7,888 nucleotides of DNA from Bacteroidales bacterium (GTDB lineage: Bacteria; Bacteroidota; Bacteroidia; Bacteroidales; BM520), in NCBI GenBank assembly GCA_028701815.1, contig JAQVPY010000098.1:1-7888 (forward strand), read 5' to 3'. This document shows, piece after piece, positions 1 through 7,132 of this stretch (its first letter is position 1; every line of letters starts with the position of its first letter). The position numbers and the translations under genes are program-made. The notes under the pieces were generated by a model, which saw only the letters and a list, made by a program, of their open reading frames with translations, was not told where the DNA came from and did not search any database.

Positions 1-1403
1 TCGGTAATAAGTATAAACTTACCCTTTGTAATTCTGTCGCCTCGGGATATTATTGTATTATTAGAAAAGGCCATAACACCCTTTCTCTTGATAGCATAGA
101 CAAAATCGAGAGCCGAATGCACGAAATAGTCGAAGAAAATCTCCCGATAATAAGAAAAGAAATTCCTACCGACGACGCTATTGAGCTGTTCGAAAAGCAA
201 GGATTATATGCCAAAACGAAACTGCTCAGGTCGCGAGGTTTAATGTACACCTCTGTTTATTATCTCGGGGATATAGTCGATTATTTTTATGGCTATCTTG
301 CACCTTCTACAGGATTTATTAAAGTCTTTGACATCTTTCCGTATAATAACGGAGTCATTATTTCTGTTCCGGAACCTAAGACCGACTTTAAGACGGTCAA
401 GCCCTTTGTTAATCAAGATAAGATGATGAGTAATTTTGCTGCCTATAACCGTTGGCAGGAGACTTTTGATTTTGATAACATAGGAGATTTGAATGATGCT
501 ATTGCCAATGGACAGATCGGAAATATCATAAAGATAGCAGAAGCCAATCAGGAGGTAAGAATTCATTATGCAGCCGATCAGATAAGAAAACAGAGTAAAA
601 AGATTAAAATAATATTGCTTGCCGGACCTTCGTCGTCAGGGAAAACAACTTCTGCACAACGTCTGGCTATTCATCTGCAAGTGCTCGGAATACGCTGCGT
701 TAAACTTTCACTCGACGACTATTTTGTTGACAGAGAGGTTACTCCGCGAGATGAAAATGGCGACTATGATTTCGAGGCACTGGAAGCTATCGACATTAAA
801 TTTTTTAATAAACAACTGTTGGAATTGCTTGACGGTAAGGAAATTCAGATTCCGAAGTTCGACTTTAAAACCGGGAAACGCTTTTTCGACGGGGAGAAGT
901 TATCGATAGATAATAATGAGATGGTGGTTATAGAAGGCATTCATGGTCTAAACCCGCAACTTACTCCATATATTGATCCCAAATATATCTACAAGATTTA
1001 TGTCTCAGCTCTTACGACGATATCTATTGACGGACATAATATTATTCCGACAACAGATAACAGACTTATAAGGAGGATTGTTCGCGACAGCAGGTTCAGA
1101 GGGTATTCTGCTGCCGATACCATTTCGAGATGGCCGAAGGTACGTGCCGGAGAGGATAAACATATCTTTCCTTATCAGGAGAATGCCGATTTTATGTTTA
1201 ATTCGGCGCTTCTTTATGAGTTGAGTGTATTAAAAAGTTATATTATCCCTTTGCTGGAAAAGGTTTCACAAAGAGATGCCTCCTATTCGGAGGCACAACG
1301 TTTACTGAAATTCATCAGCTATTTCGAGAGTGTAGGGACGGATGAAATACCGCCGACGTCTCTTATGAGAGAGTTCCTTGGAGGCAGCAGTTTCAAATAT
1401 TAA
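1..1403 (+). CDS. Nucleoside (uridine-type) kinase with N-terminal ThrRS-like domain, 5'-truncated by the window edge
   Basis: P-loop kinase of the uridine kinase/phosphoribulokinase family, expected to phosphorylate a nucleoside or similar small molecule with ATP in the cytoplasm; the true substrate is not readable here. The frame is open from base 3, so the Met at 117 is internal and the gene starts outside. About 466 residues are visible; family members I recall are near 550. Numbering from base 3: residues about 10-75 resemble the second additional domain of threonyl-tRNA synthetase (ASGYY, then IDKIESRMHEIVEENLPI and DDAIELFEKQG). The Walker A motif GPSSSGKT is at 208-215, DDYF at 238-241 followed by the conserved TPRDENGDYDFEALEAID, EGIHGLNPQL begins at 311, and the basic RLIRRIVRD segment is at 354-362. 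It ends GGSSFKY, as I recall for Bacteroidota homologues. A TGS domain probably lies upstream, outside the window. The stop overlaps that of the convergent trkA. Confidence 0.9.
   Translation, partial: GNKYKLTLCNSVASGYYCIIRKGHNTLSLDSIDKIESRMHEIVEENLPIIRKEIPTDDAIELFEKQGLYAKTKLLRSRGLMYTSVYYLGDIVDYFYGYLAPSTGFIKVFDIFPYNNGVIISVPEPKTDFKTVKPFVNQDKMMSNFAAYNRWQETFDFDNIGDLNDAIANGQIGNIIKIAEANQEVRIHYAADQIRKQSKKIKIILLAGPSSSGKTTSAQRLAIHLQVLGIRCVKLSLDDYFVDREVTPRDENGDYDFEALEAIDIKFFNKQLLELLDGKEIQIPKFDFKTGKRFFDGEKLSIDNNEMVVIEGIHGLNPQLTPYIDPKYIYKIYVSALTTISIDGHNIIPTTDNRLIRRIVRDSRFRGYSAADTISRWPKVRAGEDKHIFPYQENADFMFNSALLYELSVLKSYIIPLLEKVSQRDASYSEAQRLLKFISYFESVGTDEIPPTSLMREFLGGSSFKY
1400..1403. other. Four-base tail-to-tail overlap of the kinase and trkA stop codons
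   Basis: The palindrome TTAA supplies TAA to both strands: 1401-1403 ends the kinase and 1402-1400 ends trkA. There is therefore no intergenic space for a conventional terminator between the convergent genes. Confidence 0.95.
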
Positions 1404-2758
1404 AACAGCAGCCGACTTTTATTAAACAGTTTTGTAATAGTTTGTACCGTGTCGGCGAGACAAAGAACTACAACCATGTCGTCAGGTCGAATTTGGAAGT
1501 CGTCATCAACGATATGGCTTTCATATCCGCGAATTACGCCGCCAATCACAACGCCTTCAGGCAAGTGCAAAGAGCCTACGGGCTTTTTAGTAATATACGA
1601 GTCCTGTTTTGCTCTTATTTCCAGCACTTCCGCATCAATGCCGCTAAGACATTTGATATGTGGCACGTCGGCATCCAGAGTAAAACGTGTCATATAACTT
1701 GCCGTAATCAGCTTTTTATTTAAGATTCCGTCGATATCTATTCTTTGAGCGAGGTCGATATATTCGACATTATCCATCAGCGCTATCACCTTGTTTACCC
1801 CGAAACGTTTAGCGAGCATACAGGTAAGGATATTAGTTTCAGAGTTGTCTGTAACAGCCACAAAAGCGTCCATCCCTCTAATACCTTCATCTTCGAGAAG
1901 TTCTACTTCTCTTGCGTCACCTTTAATTACGAGGCAGTTGTTTATAGTATTTACAAGCTGATTGCATCTTTCAATATCTTTCTCAATAATTTTAACGTTA
2001 TAGGAGTTTTCAATCTGGCTTGCCATCATTCTGCCAATACGGCCGCCACCGACAACCATAACATTCTTTATGCCCACATCCTGTTTGCCGAGGACCTCTA
2101 TCAGTTTGCTTCTACCTTTGGGTTTTGTCAGGGTGTATACGTAGTCGCCTTCTTTAAGCACGTCGGAGCCGTTAGGTATAAAGATATTATTATTTCTTGC
2201 CATTGCCATAATGGTGAAGTCTTCTGTTTTAAAAGAGTCTTTAAGCTCTTTAAGCGGTGTATTCAGACATGTGGTTTTTTCATCTATGCGAAACAGCATG
2301 AGCGACAACTTGTTGTCGGAGAAATCGAACACTTCCATCGCAGCCGAGTGCGAGATCAGGTCGGCACACTCTTCTGCTGCAATACGTTCAGGACACACTA
2401 TTTCATCAATGCCGGCGGCTTTAAATATATCATAGGTACTGCTGTTGAAATATTCAAGCGTATTTATACGTGCTATTGTTTTGGCTGCCCCTAATTTTTT
2501 CCCCAGCATACATGTAACAATATTAACCTTTTCATCATGTACAACTGATATCAGGAGATCGGCATTTTTTATATTTGCCATCTTAAGAGTCTCAACTGAC
2601 GTCGAGTCCCCCTTGATAGCAATTAAATCGGAATGCGATTCCAAATTTTCCACGTTTTTTTCATGGGAGTCGATAATAAAGATGTTGTGATCCTTACCTG
2701 TAAGCAATTTTGCTAAATAGGCACCGACTTCCCCATCACCGGCAATAACGATATTCAT
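1400..2758 (-). CDS. trkA: TrkA, NAD-binding regulatory subunit of Trk potassium uptake
   Basis: Cytoplasmic peripheral protein that binds NAD(H) and gates the TrkH/TrkG potassium channel; the 452 residues match the usual full length (about 450-460). It has the classic duplicated layout: RCK_N 1 (residues 1 to about 125) with dinucleotide motif GDGEVG at 7-12 and acidic D30 at the end of the second strand; RCK_C 1 (about 140-215); RCK_N 2 (about 231-355) with GGGRIG at 237-242 and acidic E259; RCK_C 2 (about 368-452). The internal halves echo each other, for example NIVTCMLGKKLG and NILTCMLAKRFG. The Met at 2758 is right because the first beta strand (NIVIAG) begins immediately after it. It is the last gene of the minus-strand run, 15 bp after the C25 peptidase stop. 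No trkH is adjacent: the downstream neighbour is the convergent kinase. It is therefore physically separated from its membrane partner, at least on this side. Confidence 0.94.
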   Translation of the reverse strand: MNIVIAGDGEVGAYLAKLLTGKDHNIFIIDSHEKNVENLESHSDLIAIKGDSTSVETLKMANIKNADLLISVVHDEKVNIVTCMLGKKLGAAKTIARINTLEYFNSSTYDIFKAAGIDEIVCPERIAAEECADLISHSAAMEVFDFSDNKLSLMLFRIDEKTTCLNTPLKELKDSFKTEDFTIMAMARNNNIFIPNGSDVLKEGDYVYTLTKPKGRSKLIEVLGKQDVGIKNVMVVGGGRIGRMMASQIENSYNVKIIEKDIERCNQLVNTINNCLVIKGDAREVELLEDEGIRGMDAFVAVTDNSETNILTCMLAKRFGVNKVIALMDNVEYIDLAQRIDIDGILNKKLITASYMTRFTLDADVPHIKCLSGIDAEVLEIRAKQDSYITKKPVGSLHLPEGVVIGGVIRGYESHIVDDDFQIRPDDMVVVLCLADTVQTITKLFNKSRLLF

Positions 2759-2773
2759 AGTGTGATAATTAAA

Positions 2774-5416
2774 TTATTCAATAATTAATCTTGTGACGTG
2801 TCTGCCTGCCTTTAAGAGGTAAATGCCTGCCTTGAGAGAACTAACGTCAATTTTAGTCTCTTCCGATGCGACAGATTGTCTTATTTCGATATTACCGTTT
2901 AAATTATAGATGGAGATGTCGGAAATACTGTCGTCGTTAAATCGGCAAAGGATATAGTTGGAGGCGGGATTGGGTGTTACTTCTATAGGTGATAAGGAAA
3001 TCTGCTCAATTCCTACGTTTCTCGTCACAACAATGTTGAAAGAAGAGGTCCAGATATAGCCTTGATAGTCGATAGTAAGAGTAAAGTCGATACTCTCTTG
3101 GTCGGGCGTGTTCTCGGCTGTTGAGAAGCTAAAAGAAGGGAGGACATCTCCACCTACCGGTAAGTTAAGAGAATATGAATTATCAACGATAGTGATATAT
3201 TCGCTATCGGTTGATAAAACAATTTCTCCGTTTGAGATTTCGACGTTTCCGGTATTGGTTACAATGCAGGAAACACCTATGGTTTCATTGTTTTCAATGA
3301 TTCCGTTCCCATTTCCGGAACTGCTGTCATCAGTAGTGATACCGGAGATATTCATCTGTGGGGTTTGGCCGTCGCCAACAGTAATATTAAATTCGTTAAC
3401 GGCTGTATTGTAGCCGGTAACATACAGTTTAATAGAGCCCTGTTGTGGCAGGGAGCCTGTAATCTGTATTGTACATTCGCCGGCTTCGTCTGTAAAACCT
3501 CTTCCTAACAGGTTGTTATCCCCATCCATAAGAACACATGCGACACCTTCCATAAATCCGAGTTGGGAGATATAAGCGGTAACGTTAAATTCGGCGGCTG
3601 TAGGGAGGATAGAAGACTCGTGACCCACAGATACTTCATAAGGATCGTCTCTCCAAATGGGTAAAGCGGGATCAACTAAGGCATTACAGTCATAGAAGCA
3701 CCATCTCAAAGCGCCCTCTTCCCATTGACCGGGAGCATTAACCCAAGGAACGGTAGCGGTCTTAGATTCTTTGTGTGCTCTGCCGTATCTGTTATAATGG
3801 TCTGTATATAATGCGTCTACGAACTCTCTGTTGATATGAAGAGATGGACCTTCAGTCTGACCTTCGTTAAACCAGCCATATCGTGAATTAAAACATCCAC
3901 CGACAGCTAAATTGTCGATAGTAACCATTTTCTCGGCTATACAGTCATTGTCGTCGAAAGCTCCACAAATGCAGCCGTGAGTATATATGAACGTATAGTT
4001 GTGGGTGGTACCGTTCAAGCCTGAGAAGTTGGCATTGGTGATATCGGAATTATAAAGTCTCATAACATAATTGGAGTTGGCATGTCCGTTATGATAAATG
4101 AAAGAGGCTCCCTGATTCATTCTTGCGATAAGCTGATTTGCATTCCATGTGGAAACTCTGTCGTATAAGGAATCATAAGGGTCAGTTTCGGGTATGCCGG
4201 TAGTGGTATAACCGTTATCGTCTCTTTGCCCAACTAACAGCTCTACATAATCTGCGCCCCAGGAGATGGGATCACTATAGAGCCATTCCCCTGCAAGGAG
4301 GGGAGCGTTAAGTTCTCCGAGAACGGGATTAGTCTGATAAGATATTGTCTTATGCAACATGCTGTTGAGTTCGGTAGCATTGCTGTAAGGCATTCTTGCC
4401 ACGGAAACTTCGGGATAAAGGTCGTCTTCACCTATTTCGCCCCAGTTGTTGTCGTTGTCATCATTCCATGTTCCGTCGAGGGCAGAAAAATAAATGTCTG
4501 CGGGGATGCTGTTATCTTCATATAGAGACGAGGACTGTACCTGACAGTAAAAACCTCTGTATGGGACAACGTCAATATCACCGCCAAGCAATACATATTC
4601 AATGCTATGGTCAGTGTATTCCTGTATGATGTAATTTCTTATCTTCTCCTGGTTGTCTACACCCGACATTTCGCTGTAAATGTCACTAACGCTTTTGAAT
4701 TGAGAAATAAGCCCCTGTTTGAGGTATAATGTTCTTAATTCGTCAAATGAAGACTCGTAGGTTGACGTGGAAATAATCAGAATCTCATAGTCGTCGGCAT
4801 CTTTAGAATTTACAACAGAATAGCCGGAAATCTCTTCAGAGTTGTCTATCATCATTTCCAAATCGTCGGCATCTTTCAGAAGTTTCAGGGCTTCAGCAGC
4901 CTTTTCTGTTTTTGTATAGGAAACCTTTACGGTTACCGAAGAGTAGTAGGAAATGGTTTTTTCGGAGGGGAGATAAACGACGGGACTAAAGGCAACATTA
5001 GCTATTGAATGTCCGCGATAGAAAGAAGTAGTAAGTTGTCCTTCGGCTTTAGTCGGGTATAAGGATTTGCTGTTATAAAGGTCTTCATTTTTGAAGAACT
5101 CTCCCGTAGAAGCGAAAGATACCGGTCGTGTAGCCTGTTTAGGAAACAGTTCGCCAACGGTAAGGTTTATCAGACTGCCGAATTCCAATTCTACAGTGGA
5201 GGCTTCGCAGCCCGGAGGGAGCAATAAGGTTACGGCACGATACGGTAATTGCGGGTTGCCGAGCTCTGCACTCTGCATGGTGTTAGGGAAAGATACGGTG
5301 ACATATTCTTCCGATGCTGTAATAGCAGGATTCGAGAAATAATAAGTTTCTGTTATCTGTTGTGCCGACAGCATGGTTGACACAAGCAGACATAATAGGG
5401 AAAGGGATTTTTTCAT
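2774..5416 (-). CDS. Gingipain-like C25 cysteine endopeptidase, T9SS-secreted
   Basis: Secreted cysteine peptidase (880 aa) built like Porphyromonas gingipains. Order: Sec signal peptide (1 to about 18, MKKSLSLLCLL..., likely cut after LSA); C25 propeptide-like region (about 20-205); catalytic domain (about 206-590); gingipain-type Ig-like domain (about 592-682, ending YVTGYNTAVNEFNITV); an extra beta-sandwich (about 684-800) opening with a GNGNGIIENNE motif; T9SS type A sorting domain (808-880). By alignment from memory with RgpB, catalytic His is H445 (in YHNGHANS) and catalytic Cys is C482 (in HGCICGAF); C492 in DCIAEKM also aligns with an RgpB cysteine, and VDPALPIW at 581-588 matches the conserved DPs/aL motif. 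The propeptide should be removed outside the inner membrane. The Arg/Lys preference cannot be read reliably: D389 is only a weak candidate for the S1 acid. The start follows the upstream stop by one base, suggesting translational coupling. Proteolytic activity is inferred, not shown. Confidence 0.93.
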   Translation of the reverse strand: MKKSLSLLCLLVSTMLSAQQITETYYFSNPAITASEEYVTVSFPNTMQSAELGNPQLPYRAVTLLLPPGCEASTVELEFGSLINLTVGELFPKQATRPVSFASTGEFFKNEDLYNSKSLYPTKAEGQLTTSFYRGHSIANVAFSPVVYLPSEKTISYYSSVTVKVSYTKTEKAAEALKLLKDADDLEMMIDNSEEISGYSVVNSKDADDYEILIISTSTYESSFDELRTLYLKQGLISQFKSVSDIYSEMSGVDNQEKIRNYIIQEYTDHSIEYVLLGGDIDVVPYRGFYCQVQSSSLYEDNSIPADIYFSALDGTWNDDNDNNWGEIGEDDLYPEVSVARMPYSNATELNSMLHKTISYQTNPVLGELNAPLLAGEWLYSDPISWGADYVELLVGQRDDNGYTTTGIPETDPYDSLYDRVSTWNANQLIARMNQGASFIYHNGHANSNYVMRLYNSDITNANFSGLNGTTHNYTFIYTHGCICGAFDDNDCIAEKMVTIDNLAVGGCFNSRYGWFNEGQTEGPSLHINREFVDALYTDHYNRYGRAHKESKTATVPWVNAPGQWEEGALRWCFYDCNALVDPALPIWRDDPYEVSVGHESSILPTAAEFNVTAYISQLGFMEGVACVLMDGDNNLLGRGFTDEAGECTIQITGSLPQQGSIKLYVTGYNTAVNEFNITVGDGQTPQMNISGITTDDSSSGNGNGIIENNETIGVSCIVTNTGNVEISNGEIVLSTDSEYITIVDNSYSLNLPVGGDVLPSFSFSTAENTPDQESIDFTLTIDYQGYIWTSSFNIVVTRNVGIEQISLSPIEVTPNPASNYILCRFNDDSISDISIYNLNGNIEIRQSVASEETKIDVSSLKAGIYLLKAGRHVTRLIIE
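2777..2995 (-). other. T9SS type A C-terminal sorting domain of the C25 peptidase
   Basis: Residues 808-880 show the Por secretion tail pattern: VTPNPASNYI at the start, then an ISIYNLNGN strand, DVSSLKAGIYLLK, and a terminal beta strand (RLIIE). In known systems this domain is recognised by the outer-membrane T9SS translocon, removed by PorU and exchanged for A-LPS anchoring or release. Confidence 0.93.
3932..4096 (-). other. C25 catalytic segment (His445 to Cys482 and the following Cys/Glu motif)
   Basis: This segment holds the predicted His-Cys dyad. The H445 codon is at 4082-4084 in GHANS, and the C482 codon is at 3971-3973 in GCICGAF. The RgpB counterparts are GHGSE and ACVNGDF. The second Gly of the usual GHG is Ala here, and an additional cysteine (C484) sits two residues after the predicted nucleophile. 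Confidence 0.8.
5363..5416 (-). other. Sec signal peptide of the C25 peptidase
   Basis: Residues 1-18 have a KK n-region, a leucine-rich core and an SA end before QQITE, the usual Bacteroidota type I pattern with Gln after the cut. No lipobox is seen. Confidence 0.85.
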
Positions 5417-5420
5417 ATTA
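5414..5420 (-). promoter_or_regulatory. Stop-start junction coupling the two T9SS cargo genes
   Basis: On the minus strand the junction reads TAA-T-ATG: the Omp28-like stop, one base, then the C25 start. The preceding 20 or so bases are AT-rich with no AGGAGG-like site, so initiation of the peptidase probably depends on ribosomes finishing the upstream gene. Inference from spacing. Confidence 0.6.
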
Positions 5421-7118
5421 CTTTGTAATATTTAATTTATGTGTTTCAATAATGTTATTGTGTTGTAATCTTAAGATGTACATCCCAGCCGGTATATCAC
5501 GTACGTTGAGTTCAACCTTATGATCTCCTTCTCCGGTGTTGGATAGGGAGACGGTTTTAACCTTTCTTCCCGGTAGAGAGAAGATATCTATGGTAGCGTC
5601 GCCACTGTTTTCCATCACGAATTCGACATATACTTTATCATTTGCGGGATTAGGATAAATTAGCGATTCTTTTGTGGCATTTGGTATGTTTGAAATGCCA
5701 ACATTCATATAAGCGGAGAAGAATGCCGAAACGCTGTCTTTGAATTGACCGCCGTTAGCGATAACCTTACCTGTATTAGTTTCAAGACCGAACAAGCCCG
5801 AACCGTTAGCGCAGCAAATTCCGTCGCCACCGGCATCATAGATAGTGAATATATAACATTCAGCTTCTTCAGGGAGCTCAATTTGTTCTACGTTCATGGA
5901 ATTGGCTGTTGCATAAGGGCCACCGCTTGCGATTACCTCTCCGGTTTCATAAACCTTTACGTCCCATGTGGTTTCTTCAGGAGCATTATCGGTTCTTAAG
6001 ACCAATTTTACAAAGTTGATGGTATTGAGTGAAGATGCGAAAGAGAAAGAACGACAGTTGTTCTTAGTATATTCGTCTGCTTCTCCGTTGATGGAGACGA
6101 TAGATACATTGAAGTTGTTATCTCCGTTTACAAGGGTAAAATCGAGGTCGCCGAGATTTATATCTACTGATTCGAGTGTTGACAAACTGCCTGTCCAGTT
6201 GTATTCCACCGAAGTCTCGTTATTGAAGTTATAAGAAATTAAAGCCGAAGTGATTTCGTTGTTGCCGTTATTTCTTAAAGTGAAAGAAGGGGAGCAAGTC
6301 GACAAACATGTGGTTTTAGGGATATTACTGATTACCGATATCTCTGCGTCATAGTTATAAGGCATAGAGCCTGCTTCCGGCATGGAGTGAACACCTCTGG
6401 CGGCCTGATAAACACCTTTTGTGTTGGGGTTTTGAATGAAGGCTCTAATGTCGAGTTCGTCTTCATTATAGATATAATTATTAGTATAATCCCAGTCACT
6501 TTCTATAATACAATAGTCGCCTGTTTCCCATGAAGATGGGATGATGTCACCCGTAGAGCTGGTTAAAAATTTTACGAACACGTCATGAAAAGAAGTTTCT
6601 CCGTTGGGAGCGTTAAATCCGGTAACGTAATCTTCTACGACAGCGACAAAGAGATTTCCTGTAATTGTGGCATTTTCAAGGGCTTGAATATAGGTGTATG
6701 TTTTAATAGTATTAGCAGCCTGGTCAATAACAGTATAAACGGTCATATCGAATGGTGTCGATTGTGCTGCATATTGATTAATAAGGCTTTGATTAAAATT
6801 TCCGTAATTTGCCAATTTAGAGCCGTCGATCATAATAGAAGGAACGGCATTTAAAGAATAATAGTTGATTCTTTGATCATTTTCACCGGGATTATGAAGA
6901 TAAAAAGGGTCGGTTGTGCTTGGAAAATCCCAGTGATATTTTATAGCTACTATTTTATCTAAGTTATTTTGGATAAGCTGATCTATCCATGGGTTGGCAG
7001 CTGCGCAAGGTGCACAGCCGGTGTTAGTAGCTTCTTCGAGTAGTACCATTTTTTGTGCGTTCAGATAACAAGAGCAGCAAAGTAAAAGAGATACTAATAT
7101 TAATAAGGTTTTTTTCAT
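5418..7118 (-). CDS. Secreted Omp28/thioredoxin-like protein with T9SS sorting domain
   Basis: Exported protein of 566 aa; exact function unknown. Order: Sec signal peptide (1 to about 21, cut near LNA/Q); a thioredoxin-like domain of the Omp28-related type (about 23-125), with LLEEATNTGCAPC (C35 and C38 form CxxC) and a probable cis-Pro at P93 in AVPSIMIDG; beta-rich middle (about 125-255); Ig/CARDB-like segment (about 257-360) with C271 and C275; another beta domain (about 367-470) bearing DNAPEETTW and DAGGDGICC (428-436), a motif recurrent in T9SS-exported proteins; T9SS type A sorting domain (485-566, YPNPANDKVYVEF to KLNITK). The long beta C-terminus goes well beyond a plain thioredoxin. 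It could be an oxidoreductase, a redox chaperone or simply an adhesin-like surface protein with a thioredoxin fold. The Met at 7118 is chosen because the signal peptide follows directly. It lies 14 bp after the ROK stop and 1 bp before the C25 start. Confidence 0.87.
   Translation of the reverse strand: MKKTLLILVSLLLCCSCYLNAQKMVLLEEATNTGCAPCAAANPWIDQLIQNNLDKIVAIKYHWDFPSTTDPFYLHNPGENDQRINYYSLNAVPSIMIDGSKLANYGNFNQSLINQYAAQSTPFDMTVYTVIDQAANTIKTYTYIQALENATITGNLFVAVVEDYVTGFNAPNGETSFHDVFVKFLTSSTGDIIPSSWETGDYCIIESDWDYTNNYIYNEDELDIRAFIQNPNTKGVYQAARGVHSMPEAGSMPYNYDAEISVISNIPKTTCLSTCSPSFTLRNNGNNEITSALISYNFNNETSVEYNWTGSLSTLESVDINLGDLDFTLVNGDNNFNVSIVSINGEADEYTKNNCRSFSFASSLNTINFVKLVLRTDNAPEETTWDVKVYETGEVIASGGPYATANSMNVEQIELPEEAECYIFTIYDAGGDGICCANGSGLFGLETNTGKVIANGGQFKDSVSAFFSAYMNVGISNIPNATKESLIYPNPANDKVYVEFVMENSGDATIDIFSLPGRKVKTVSLSNTGEGDHKVELNVRDIPAGMYILRLQHNNIIETHKLNITK
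5421..5666 (-). other. T9SS type A sorting domain of the Omp28-like protein
   Basis: Residues 485-566: LIYPNPANDKVYVEF, then ATIDIFSLPGRKV, then LNVRDIPAGMYILRLQ and the terminal KLNITK. These are the conserved blocks of the Por secretion tail. It shares block order with the C25 peptidase tail but is clearly diverged from it, so the two are not a recent duplication. Confidence 0.92.
7005..7016 (-). other. CxxC redox motif of the thioredoxin-like domain
   Basis: Codons for C35-A-P-C38, placed after a beta strand (MVLLEEA) and before a helix (AAANPWIDQLIQ), the standard position of a thioredoxin-fold active site. Whether it is redox active or structural is not known from the sequence. Confidence 0.75.
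7056..7118 (-). other. Sec signal peptide of the Omp28-like protein
   Basis: Residues 1-21: KK, then a long Leu/Ile/Val core, and a cut likely after LNA before QKM. The core ends in CCSC, but residues before each Cys do not make a good lipobox, so signal peptidase I is favoured over a lipoprotein. Confidence 0.8.
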
Positions 7119-7132
7119 GATTATAATGATAT

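Noticed and set aside
1277..1295. Perfect 7-bp hairpin (tgcctcc-tattc-ggaggca) about 105 bases past the trkA stop, possible terminator for the minus-strand run
   Set aside because: It lies inside conserved kinase coding sequence, has only a broken T-rich tract after it on the minus strand, and a 7-bp stem with a short loop is expected by chance a few times in a window this size.
117..1403. Kinase starting at the Met at 117
   Set aside because: The frame is open from base 3 and the upstream codons continue the ThrRS-like domain, so the Met is internal and the gene is truncated by the window.
1745..2494. 249-codon open frame on the plus strand opposite trkA
   Set aside because: It lies entirely within the well-supported trkA gene, has no recognisable domain, and is rich in Cys/His/Phe/Tyr as expected for an antisense shadow.
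2764..2790. AT-rich inverted repeat (aattatt-c-aataatt) at the C25/trkA junction, as a terminator or operator
   Set aside because: All A/T stem with essentially no loop, overlapping the C25 stop; AT-rich spacers give such palindromes by chance.
7065..7080. Lipobox (CCSC) making the Omp28-like protein a lipoprotein
   Set aside because: No [LVI][AST][GAS]C pattern fits well, and a T9SS tail with an NA/Q signal peptidase I site is a better explanation.
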